64,000 nucleotides of DNA, taken from positions 372,001 to 436,000 of the forward strand of contig NZ_AUUA01000002.1 in the NCBI RefSeq assembly GCF_000439085.1. Direction: 5' to 3'. The DNA comes from Leminorella grimontii ATCC 33999 = DSM 5078. GTDB lineage: Bacteria; Pseudomonadota; Gammaproteobacteria; Enterobacterales; Enterobacteriaceae. Below are positions 28,282 through 36,183 of this stretch, in pieces. Under the pieces are notes generated by a model. It had not been told where the DNA came from, did not search any database, and saw nothing but the letters and a program-made list of their open reading frames with translations. How positions within the stretch are numbered: the first letter of the stretch is position 1; every line of letters starts with the position of its first letter. Position numbers and translations under genes: made by a program.

Positions 28282-29709
28282 ATGAATAATAAAATATGGA
28301 AGTTGTGTATCTTGGTATTAATACCGCTCATCATATGGTTTATTCCTCCCCCCGACGGATTAACCGAATCATCATGGCGCCTGTTCGGCTTTTACCTGGC
28401 AGCCATTTTTGGCCTTATTTTAAAACCGTTCTCTGAAGCGGTCGTACTGATGGCCGCCGTAGGCTTCGCCGGTATTTTTCTTAACAATACGAGCAAAATC
28501 CTCGTCGGCTACTCAACCTCAACCGTCTGGCTGGTGTTCGCCGCTTTCGGCATCAGCGTAGCGTTCGTAAAGACCGGGCTTGGCCGACGCATCGCCTATC
28601 ATATGATAAGGGCGTTCGGCAGCACGACGCTTCGCCTCGGGTACGTCACGGCCTTTTTAGAGTTCGTCATCTCTCCCGTCACGCCGTCCAATACGGCGCG
28701 CAGCGGCGGTATCGTGTTTCCTATAGTGCTTTCCGTCGTTAAAGCATTGGGCTCAGAGCCGGGAGAAAGTGCCCAGAAAGCAGGTTCTTACCTGATGTCC
28801 AACATCTACTTCGTGATGAAGGTTAGCAGCTTTATCTTCATTACCGCCATGGCGCCGAACCTCCTCACCGCCGACTTTGCGGCGAAGATCCTGGACGTAC
28901 ACCTCGATTGGGGCGTATGGGCGCTGGCGATGATCGTCCCCGGTATTGCATTGCTGCTGATCGTTCCCGCTATCGGCTACTATCTGGATAAGCCGGAAAT
29001 TACCCACGTCGATAATAAAAAGATCGCTCAGGAGGGGCTGGCCGAACTGGGGCCAATGACGAAAAATGAAAAAATTCTGGTAGGCATTTTTATCTCCGCG
29101 CTGCTCGGCTGGGCGCTGCCGTCCATTCTGGGGCAAGGGTTTGGCATCGGCCTTAAAATCGACGCAACGGCGGTTGCCATCGTCGCAACGGTGCTGTGTA
29201 TTCTACTGGGCGTCATCAAGTGGGACGACGTGCTGAACAACAAGGGCGCCTGGAATACTCTGCTTTGGTTCGGCGGCATCATCGGGCTGGCAAGCGCGCT
29301 GAACAAGGCCAAGGTGTTTGACTGGCTGGCGTCGCTTATCCAAAACAACATCGATTTTGGACACAACCCGTTCATCGTTTTAACCGTTATTGGCTTTCTC
29401 AGCATTGCCGTGCGCTACTTCTTCGCCTCGGCGAGCTCGTACGCCATCGCCATGCTGCCAGTATTCCTTACCGTAGGCAAAGTCGCCGGAGCGGACCCAA
29501 TGGCCCTGGCGCTGGTGTTGGCCGCCACCAATTCTTACGGCGGCTCATTAACCCACTATGGAGGCGGCGCAGCGCCCATTATCTTCGGCGCAGGCTATAG
29601 CGAAGTTAAAAAGTGGTGGATATCCGGCGCGGTGATTGCGATTGCATGCTTTATCGTCACAATGACCGTCGGCTACGTTTGGTGGCAGTTCCTGGGGATC
29701 GTTAACTAA
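28282..29709 (+). CDS. DASS-family di/tricarboxylate transporter
   Basis: This is a 475-residue polytopic carrier of the divalent anion:sodium symporter family. The paired hairpin signatures are VISPVTPSNTARSGGIVFPI at about 132-151 and SYGGSLTHYGGGAAPIIFGAGY near 415-436. It is clearly diverged from the DASS protein at 15120-16574. Because it lies after galB and the aldolase gene and before an aconitate-isomerase-like periplasmic protein, import of a tricarboxylate such as an aconitate or oxalomesaconate-type acid is the best guess. A promoter of its own could lie in the 215-bp gap. Confidence 0.85.
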   Translation: MNNKIWKLCILVLIPLIIWFIPPPDGLTESSWRLFGFYLAAIFGLILKPFSEAVVLMAAVGFAGIFLNNTSKILVGYSTSTVWLVFAAFGISVAFVKTGLGRRIAYHMIRAFGSTTLRLGYVTAFLEFVISPVTPSNTARSGGIVFPIVLSVVKALGSEPGESAQKAGSYLMSNIYFVMKVSSFIFITAMAPNLLTADFAAKILDVHLDWGVWALAMIVPGIALLLIVPAIGYYLDKPEITHVDNKKIAQEGLAELGPMTKNEKILVGIFISALLGWALPSILGQGFGIGLKIDATAVAIVATVLCILLGVIKWDDVLNNKGAWNTLLWFGGIIGLASALNKAKVFDWLASLIQNNIDFGHNPFIVLTVIGFLSIAVRYFFASASSYAIAMLPVFLTVGKVAGADPMALALVLAATNSYGGSLTHYGGGAAPIIFGAGYSEVKKWWISGAVIAIACFIVTMTVGYVWWQFLGIVN

Positions 29710-29909
29710 TTCAAGACCGCCATATAAACAATATCGCGTTATATATTACCGCCCGATAATAACTATTACCGGCCGACCGCCTTTATTTAATAAAAAAATA
29801 GCGTGCGTATTTATAAGGTTCGTTTTGGATGCAGCTCCTTATTTTTTAATTAACGTCGTATGCAATGACATTAATTAAGTAAGAAAAATGTACATATGGA
29901 TATACACTG

Positions 29910-30686
29910 ATGAAATTACCTAAAGCGATCGCTGTGGGGTTATGTATGAGCATTACCGGCCTCGCGGCCTCGGCGTCAGCGTACGCCTCTTCCGATAAGC
30001 CAGTGACCCTCAGGGTCATCTCCTCGATGGCCACCCGTCAGGTTCTGTCCGAACTTGTCGTACCGTTTGAAAAACAGTCGGGATATCGAATTGAGCTGGA
30101 GTCGGTCGGCGGAGTAAACGCCGCCAAACGCATTGAGGCGGGAGAAAATTTCGACGTTGTTATTCTTGCCTCCGGCGCAATCGACACGCTTATCGCATCA
30201 GGCAAGGTCGTTCCCGATAGCAAGACCTGTCTGGTTAAATCCGGCGTAGCCATCGCCGTACGGGAAGGGGCTACAAGGATGGACATAGGCAGCGAAGAGG
30301 CGGTGAAGCAGGCCGTTCTGAGCGCCAAAACCGTTGGCTATTCGACCGGCCCAAGCGGCGTATACCTGTTTGAGCTGTTCCAACGCTGGGGCATTGCCGA
30401 CCAAATTAAAGACCGCATCGTGCAGGCGCCCGCAGGCGTGCCGGTAGGTGCATTAGTAGCCAAAGGCGAAGTTGAGCTCGGCTTCCAACAGCTTAGCGAG
30501 CTGCTTCATCAAGAGGGCATCACCGTACTTGGCCCACTGCCCGCTGACATCCAGACGGTTACCCGCTTTTGTGCAGGCATTACCGTTAAGTCAGCGCAAA
30601 GAGAAGCGGTTCAGGCCCTGCTGGACTACCTGACCTCGCCTGAAACAAACGAGGTTAAAATCAAAAACGGCATGGATCCGATTTAA
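29910..30686 (+). CDS. Periplasmic substrate-binding-fold protein, aconitate isomerase-like
   Basis: This is a 258-residue protein with a Sec signal peptide (cleavage near ASAYA-SS, about residue 27) and a molybdate-type periplasmic binding fold: TLRVISSMATRQVLSELVVPFEKQSG opens the mature chain and GYSTGPSGVYLFELFQRWGI marks the second lobe. The size and sequence style match the Pseudomonas periplasmic aconitate isomerase, which belongs to this fold but is an enzyme. No ABC permease or ATPase is nearby, which favours an isomerase or a stand-alone binding protein. It follows the DASS gene after 200 bp and ends at a strong hairpin. Confidence 0.7.
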   Translation: MKLPKAIAVGLCMSITGLAASASAYASSDKPVTLRVISSMATRQVLSELVVPFEKQSGYRIELESVGGVNAAKRIEAGENFDVVILASGAIDTLIASGKVVPDSKTCLVKSGVAIAVREGATRMDIGSEEAVKQAVLSAKTVGYSTGPSGVYLFELFQRWGIADQIKDRIVQAPAGVPVGALVAKGEVELGFQQLSELLHQEGITVLGPLPADIQTVTRFCAGITVKSAQREAVQALLDYLTSPETNEVKIKNGMDPI

Positions 30687-30702
30687 AAAGTGCATTCAGC
30701 AA

Positions 30703-30736
30703 AATGCCCCCGACTTCGCAAAAAACCGGGGGCATC
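30703..30736. terminator. Terminator between convergent genes
   Basis: TGCCCCCG / CGGGGGCA form an 8-bp GC stem around a loop of about 15 bases, flanked by AAAA and TCTTTC. It serves the periplasmic-protein gene and probably the convergent MFS gene. Confidence 0.75.
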
Positions 30737-30769
30737 TTTCATCATGCTGTCAGGCAGTAATGCCGACTA

Positions 30770-32113
30770 TCAGTTTTCCAACCGCTTGGGATCGCGAAAG
30801 AACGGCAGCGCCAGCATCGATAGCAGCGTCGCGCCGCCCAGATACCAGGCGGGCGCCGTCAGCGAGTCCAGCCAAACGATAGACTGCGTGGCGAAAAACT
30901 GAGCGAAGCCGCCGAAAATCGCAACGCCGATGCTGTAAACCATGGCAAAGCCCATGGCTCGAATGCGCTTTGGCAGCAGCTCGGAGATAACCAGCATCAC
31001 CGGCACCGCGCCCAGCGTGGTAAAGCACACCATCACGAAGACGACGCTTAGCAGCACCGCGGGCGTCGGGTAGTTCACCAGCAGCCAGAACGACGGATAG
31101 GCAAGGATCAGCACCGCAATTCGCGCAATAACAATCAGCTTCTTACGCCCCAACCGGTCGCTCATCGCGCCTACCAGCAGGCCTCCGCCGAAGGTCAGCA
31201 CGCCGGCCAGCAGCATGGCCGCATAGGTATAGCTTTGCTCCACGTGCAGATACTTGCCGGCGAAGGTGCCGTAATAGTAGAGCGAAATGTAGGTCGCCAC
31301 CGTCGTGCCGATGGTCAACAGAATGCCGACGGCGATCACGCGAATGTGCTGCATCAGCAGGGACATGGTGCTTTCGGTTATCTCTTCAACCTTTTTGGCG
31401 GCGGCATTCTGACGCGAGGCCGGCGCCATGTCGTTTTCCAGGCTCAGGCGCAGCCAGCAGCCGATGGGCGCCAGCGCAACGCCGATAAAGAACGGCACGC
31501 GCCATCCCCACTCGGACATCACTTCAGGGTTGCCGCTCACGCCCGGCAGGTAGACGGTCAGGCACAGGGCGGTCAGGCCGCCGAAGGTGGTCGCCAGGCC
31601 CTGCGTCGCCAGCGCCCAGCTGCTGTAAAAGCCGCGGCGGTTGGCGGGGGCGGACTCCACCAGCATTGACATCGATGCGCCCACCTCGCCGCCGGCGGCC
31701 ACGCCCTGAATCAGACGCGCCGCAACCAGCGTGACGGTACCCCAATACCCTGCCGTCGCGTAGGTCGGCGCAATGCCGATCATCAGCGTGCCGATACTCA
31801 TCAGAGTGATGGTCAATACCATCGCCGGCTTGCGGCCAAAGCGGTCGGCGTAGGCGCCGATAATAATGCCTCCCAGCGGGCGCATGAAAAAGCTGACGCC
31901 GAAGGTGGCAAACGCCAGCAGCAGGCCGACGTTGGAGTCGCTGCTCGGCGGGAAGAAAAGCACGCCGATATAAACGACGAAAAAGTTATAAACGCCGAAG
32001 TCGAAGAACTCCAGCGCGTTGCCGAAAGCGGATGCGAAAATAATGCGGCGGCCGTTGACCTTCTTGACCGGCCTGTCCGTTACGTTATCTTCTGCGGTGA
32101 GTGCGTCTGCCAT
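30770..32113 (-). CDS. MFS transporter, metabolite:H+ symporter type
   Basis: This is a 447-residue major facilitator with 12 predicted helices. The N-terminal SAFGNALEFFDFGVYNFF, RPLGGIIIGAYADRFGRKPA and VAARLIQGVAAGGEVGAS are hallmarks of the metabolite:H+ symporter subfamily (relatives of ShiA and ProP). These take up organic acids, shikimate or betaine-like compounds; the substrate here is unknown. It follows the M20 hydrolase gene on the same strand by about 125 bp, so the pair may import and hydrolyse an N-acylated compound. Confidence 0.88.
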   Translation of the reverse strand: MADALTAEDNVTDRPVKKVNGRRIIFASAFGNALEFFDFGVYNFFVVYIGVLFFPPSSDSNVGLLLAFATFGVSFFMRPLGGIIIGAYADRFGRKPAMVLTITLMSIGTLMIGIAPTYATAGYWGTVTLVAARLIQGVAAGGEVGASMSMLVESAPANRRGFYSSWALATQGLATTFGGLTALCLTVYLPGVSGNPEVMSEWGWRVPFFIGVALAPIGCWLRLSLENDMAPASRQNAAAKKVEEITESTMSLLMQHIRVIAVGILLTIGTTVATYISLYYYGTFAGKYLHVEQSYTYAAMLLAGVLTFGGGLLVGAMSDRLGRKKLIVIARIAVLILAYPSFWLLVNYPTPAVLLSVVFVMVCFTTLGAVPVMLVISELLPKRIRAMGFAMVYSIGVAIFGGFAQFFATQSIVWLDSLTAPAWYLGGATLLSMLALPFFRDPKRLEN

Positions 32114-32237
32114 GGTGTCTCCTTTCCTTAACCATCCTGTGTGGCGATGGAAATTTTCTTTTTATTATTAAGGCGCGCCGGGCGGCGTCGCCTGTGCTGT
32201 TATTTCCGGCCGGGCCTTCAGCGCCCGGCCTAATGGA

Positions 32238-33404
32238 TTATTTTAAATAGCGCTCGACCAGCGCGCCCCAGAAGGCGCTGGCGGGAACCAGACATTTGTC
32301 GTTAAAGTCGTATCCCGGATTGTGGACCATGCAGGAACCTTCGCCCTTGTCGCCGTTGCCGATGAACATGTAGCAACCGTTCGGATTCGCCTCCAGCATG
32401 AAAGCGAAGTCTTCACTGCCCATCAGCGGCTTGGATCCGTAAACCACGCGATCTTCGCCAAACTGCGTTTTGGCGACGTCATAGGCGAGGTCGATCATCG
32501 CCTTATCGTTCACCAGCACCGGCGTGCCGTTGACGTGTTCTACGTCCGCCGTTGCGCCGAAGCTCTCCGCCTGCGCCTTGGCCAGCGCGGGGATGCGCTT
32601 GAGCAGCAGCTCGCGGGTTTCACGACTAAGCGAGCGTACGCTTAGCTTCATGACCGCGCTGTCGGGGATCACGTTGGCGGTGTGGCCGGCCACGATGCTG
32701 CCGACGGTGATGACGGCCGCTTCCAGAGGATCGACGTTACGCGACACGATGCTTTGCAGCGCCGTTGTGATATGCGCCGCTACGACGATCGGGTCGACAG
32801 CGTGCTGCGGCATCGCGCCATGGCCGCCGACGCCGTGTACGATAATTTGGAACTGATCCATCGACGCCATAAACGGCCCCGGACGGAAGTGGAATTCGCC
32901 GACCGGATAGCCCGGCATGTTGTGCATGCCGAAAAGCGCGTCGCACGGAAAGCGGTCAAACAGCCCCTCTTTCACCATGATTTCACCGCCGTTAATCAGC
33001 TCTTCCGCCGGTTGAAAAATCAGATGCACCGTGCCGTTGAAGCGGCGGGTTTCCGCCAGGTACTTGGCCGCCCCTAAAAGGATGGTAGTGTGGCCATCGT
33101 GGCCGCAGGCGTGCATACGGTTAGGCGTCTTGCTTGACCACGGCTTGCCGCTGGCTTCCTGAATAGGCAGGGCGTCCATATCCGCGCGCAGCCCAATGGT
33201 TTTCTTGCCGTCGCCGACTTTCAACGTGCCGATAACGCCGGTTTTTGCCATACCGCGATGGACTTCATAGCCCCATTCAGTCAGCTTTTCGGCTACCAGC
33301 GCGCTGGTTTTTACCTCTTCCAGGCCCAGTTCAGGATTTTCATGGATCTGGTGGCGAATATCGCATAATAGGGATTCATACTCTTTGACTTTTTGTTCAA
33401 TCAT
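32238..33404 (-). CDS. M20-family amidohydrolase (HipO-like)
   Basis: This is a 388-residue metallohydrolase that removes acyl groups from amino acids or related amides. Metal-site motifs are seen as MHACGHDGHT (around 100), QPAEE with the catalytic Glu pair (around 135), GMHNMPG (around 161) and the C-terminal HNPGYDFND. A dimerisation lid lies between. Hippurate, N-acetyl amino acid or peptidyl substrates are all possible. It heads a likely two-gene unit with the MFS transporter. The upstream gap carries a long inverted repeat. Confidence 0.88.
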   Translation of the reverse strand: MIEQKVKEYESLLCDIRHQIHENPELGLEEVKTSALVAEKLTEWGYEVHRGMAKTGVIGTLKVGDGKKTIGLRADMDALPIQEASGKPWSSKTPNRMHACGHDGHTTILLGAAKYLAETRRFNGTVHLIFQPAEELINGGEIMVKEGLFDRFPCDALFGMHNMPGYPVGEFHFRPGPFMASMDQFQIIVHGVGGHGAMPQHAVDPIVVAAHITTALQSIVSRNVDPLEAAVITVGSIVAGHTANVIPDSAVMKLSVRSLSRETRELLLKRIPALAKAQAESFGATADVEHVNGTPVLVNDKAMIDLAYDVAKTQFGEDRVVYGSKPLMGSEDFAFMLEANPNGCYMFIGNGDKGEGSCMVHNPGYDFNDKCLVPASAFWGALVERYLK

Positions 33405-33826
33405 GACGCTTCCTTTTTTATCCCCAGTTCACAACCGGCATAAATCGATAACCTGACTGCCTTCATCGTTCGCAAACGAACCATATGGAAATATCAGCAA
33501 GAAATATGCCAAAAGGCATTTTTATACCGACAAGCTGGAGAATACGCGGTTTTTAAAACGGTGCGTCACCGGTGGTATGGGTCCATGACCGCCGGTGACG
33601 TTAGAAAATAAACGGCAATATCATTCTGCTCTTTTTGGACAATATCAGATTTATAGGGAGGGAGAAAGAGAAAGGATCGTCCACTAATTGCGTCAACCTC
33701 GGCAATTTATCAGATGATAATCCCAAAAAATAGCCATTATTAGATATTTTATGGGAGTCATTTTCTTTTCAGAAAGATTGATGCTTAACTCAAAGGGAAA
33801 CAGAAAAAACAACAAGGAGCTTAAAC
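33405..33826. promoter_or_regulatory. Divergent gap with a long inverted repeat
   Basis: This 422-bp gap separates the leftward hydrolase gene and the rightward GFA gene. It holds a 12-bp inverted repeat (one G/T mismatch): arms CGTCACCGGTGG at 33564-33575 and CCGCCGGTGACG at 33589-33600, with ATGG-GT-CCAT nested in the 13-base loop. No gene ends here, so it is not an obvious terminator; a regulator binding site or RNA structure is possible. The remainder is AT-rich. Confidence 0.5.
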
Positions 33827-34222
33827 ATGTTAACGGGACACTGCCTGTGCGGACGAATAAGCTATCGCCTCGATCAGGACATTGAACGAATCATTTTTTG
33901 CCACTGCGAAAAGTGCCGCAGGGCGACCGGTACGGCGTTCAACTCGGCGGCGCTGATAGACGCCGACAAGTTTACCCTGCTCAGCGGCAAGGAGAGCATT
34001 AAAAGCTTCTCCTCTTCCCCCGGCGTGCATCGCCTGTTTTGCGGCGAGTGCGGTTCACCGCTGTATAGCGCCAGAGACGCACAGCCTCAAAGCTACCGCC
34101 TGCGGATAGGTACGTTGGATACCCCCATTAATCCAGAGGAAAAAATCCATATTTTCGTCGCATCCAAGGCCGCTTGGGAAACCCTGTGCGACGACTACCC
34201 GAAACACGATGCATCATTTTAG
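33827..34222 (+). CDS. GFA/CENP-V-family zinc protein
   Basis: This is a 131-residue protein of the glutathione-dependent formaldehyde-activating (GFA) fold. The zinc-binding cysteines are clear: GHCLCG near the N-terminus, CHCEKCRR at about 25-32, and FCGECGSPLY in the middle. Members are often annotated as aldehyde-activating enzymes, but most have no proven function. It stands alone with an AAGGAGC ribosome-binding site. The next gene, ggt, is a glutathione hydrolase; the link could be chance. Confidence 0.85.
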   Translation: MLTGHCLCGRISYRLDQDIERIIFCHCEKCRRATGTAFNSAALIDADKFTLLSGKESIKSFSSSPGVHRLFCGECGSPLYSARDAQPQSYRLRIGTLDTPINPEEKIHIFVASKAAWETLCDDYPKHDASF

Positions 34223-34323
34223 TGCAAAACAAACGCATTGCCCGCGCTAAATTAGGGCAATGCACTTCATTGAAGCATTTGATTTTCTAATAATTTTACC
34301 TTTTTACAACGTTATTTTGATAG

Positions 34324-34339
34324 CGTGACGAAGATCACA
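34324..34339. promoter_or_regulatory. CRP-like site upstream of ggt
   Basis: CGTGA-N6-TCACA matches nine of ten core positions of the CRP consensus. It lies 108 bp before the ggt start, suggesting control by cAMP-CRP. Confidence 0.55.
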
Positions 34340-34446
34340 CTTAATCCGCGATTTACCCCTTTTTACTCTCTGGTCAAAAGTTCACCTATCCATTAGTGTG
34401 AACGTTTTGTTGCATTTTCAGCGTAATAATCCATGAGGAGGTGTCT

Positions 34447-36183
34447 ATGCTAAGGCAGTTAAAAAGGAGTCCATTCCACTTTTTGCTCGTTGCGCTACTG
34501 CTGTTCTGGCAAGGAGCGGCGGCGGCCAAGGTCGTCTCTTACGGCGTTGAAGAGGATATTTTTCATCCGGTCTATGCCAAAAGCGGCATGGTGTCATCCG
34601 TTGATGAAACGGCAACCCGGGTCGGCGTCGATATTCTGAAACAGGGCGGCAACGCCGTTGACGCGGCTATCGCCGTTGGCTATACGCTGGCGGTAACGCA
34701 CCCGCAGGCGGGTAATATCGGCGGTGGCGGCTTTATGTTGATAAGGACCAAAGACGGTAAAACCACCGCCATCGACTTTCGCGAAATGGCGCCGTCCAAG
34801 GCCTCCCGAGACATGTTCCTGGACGACAAGGGCAACGCCGACAGCAAGAAGTCACTCACCAGCCCGCTGGCCTCGGGCGTACCGGGAACGGTAGCGGGCT
34901 TTGCCCTCGCTCATGAGAAATACGGCTCAATGAAGATGGACCGGCTTATCGCACCCGCCATCCGGCTCGCCAAAGACGGCCTTAAGGTCAACGACGCGCT
35001 GGCGGACGATTTGGCAGTGTATGGCAAAGAGGTCCTGCTCGACCACCCCGCCAGCCGCGCCATTTTCTTTAAGCCGGACGGCACGCCCTGGAAAAAGGGC
35101 GAGCAGCTCAAGCAGCCTGACTTGGCCAGCAGCCTTCAGCTTATTGCCAAAGAGGGCCCGGACGCGTTCTATAAGGGAAAAATCGCCGATGAAATCGCAG
35201 GCGAAATGGCAAAAAGCGGCGGCCTGATAACCAAAGAGGACCTTGCCGCCTACCGCGCCGTGGAGCGCACGCCGGTTTCCGGCACCTACAAGGGCTACGA
35301 AGTGTTCTCTATGCCCGCCCCGTCGTCCGGCGGCATCCACATCATTCAGATCCTCAACATTCTGGAAAACTTTGACCTGAACGCCATGGGGCAAAACAGC
35401 GCCGACGCCATTCACGTGATGGCGGAAGCCATGAAGTACGCCTATGCCGACCGTTCGGAATACCTGGGCGACCCGGACTTCGTCAAGGTGCCGGTCGCCG
35501 CCCTGACCAGCAAGGCCTACGCCAAAAAGCTGGCGTCTCAAATCAACATGGACAAGGCCAGGCCGTCGTCTGAAATAAAGCCGGGCGAGCTGGCTCCTTA
35601 TGAGAGCGATCAAACGACCCACTTCTCGGTGGTCGATGCCGAAGGCAACGCGGTGGCGGTCACCTATACGCTGAATACCAACTTCGGCAGCGGCATCGTG
35701 GCGGGTAAAAGCGGCATCCTGATGAACAACCAAATGGACGACTTCTCCGCCAAGCCGGGCGTACCTAACGTCTACGGCCTGATCGGCGGTGAAGCCAACG
35801 CCATTCAGCCGGCCAAGCGCCCGCTCTCCTCCATGTCGCCGACCATCGTCACCCACGACGGTAAGCCGGTGCTGGTCACGGGCAGCCCCGGCGGCAGCCG
35901 GATCATCACCACCGTACTGCAAATCGTGCTTAATACCGTGGAGTTCAAGATGAACATCGCCGAGGCCACCAACGCGCCCCGTATCCACCACCAGTGGCTA
36001 CCGGAAGAACTGCGCGTTGAAAAGGGCATCAGCGCGGACACCATCAAACTTCTGGAGAAAAAGGGGCATAAGGTAGTCGTCAAGCCAACGATGGGCAGTA
36101 CGCAAAGCATCGTCGTTACGCCGGAAGGGCTGTTTGGCGCTTCCGACCCGAGGGATAAAGACGATTTGACCGCAGGCTATTAA
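34447..36183 (+). CDS. ggt: Gamma-glutamyltransferase
   Basis: This periplasmic enzyme hydrolyses glutathione and other gamma-glutamyl compounds or transfers the glutamyl group. The start is the ATG five bases after AGGAGG; a GTG two codons upstream overlaps that site. The 578-residue precursor has a signal peptide (FHFLLVALLLFWQGAAAA) and is expected to self-cleave before Thr390 in DQTTHFSVVD, giving large and small subunits. NNQMDDFS and SSMSPTIV in the small subunit and GNIGGGGFM in the large one are intact. Its stop codon overlaps that of phr on the opposite strand. Confidence 0.95.
   Translation: MLRQLKRSPFHFLLVALLLFWQGAAAAKVVSYGVEEDIFHPVYAKSGMVSSVDETATRVGVDILKQGGNAVDAAIAVGYTLAVTHPQAGNIGGGGFMLIRTKDGKTTAIDFREMAPSKASRDMFLDDKGNADSKKSLTSPLASGVPGTVAGFALAHEKYGSMKMDRLIAPAIRLAKDGLKVNDALADDLAVYGKEVLLDHPASRAIFFKPDGTPWKKGEQLKQPDLASSLQLIAKEGPDAFYKGKIADEIAGEMAKSGGLITKEDLAAYRAVERTPVSGTYKGYEVFSMPAPSSGGIHIIQILNILENFDLNAMGQNSADAIHVMAEAMKYAYADRSEYLGDPDFVKVPVAALTSKAYAKKLASQINMDKARPSSEIKPGELAPYESDQTTHFSVVDAEGNAVAVTYTLNTNFGSGIVAGKSGILMNNQMDDFSAKPGVPNVYGLIGGEANAIQPAKRPLSSMSPTIVTHDGKPVLVTGSPGGSRIITTVLQIVLNTVEFKMNIAEATNAPRIHHQWLPEELRVEKGISADTIKLLEKKGHKVVVKPTMGSTQSIVVTPEGLFGASDPRDKDDLTAGY

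Noticed and set aside
34927-35991. 354-codon leftward open frame opposite ggt
   Set aside because: It mirrors ggt codons and shows no family motif.
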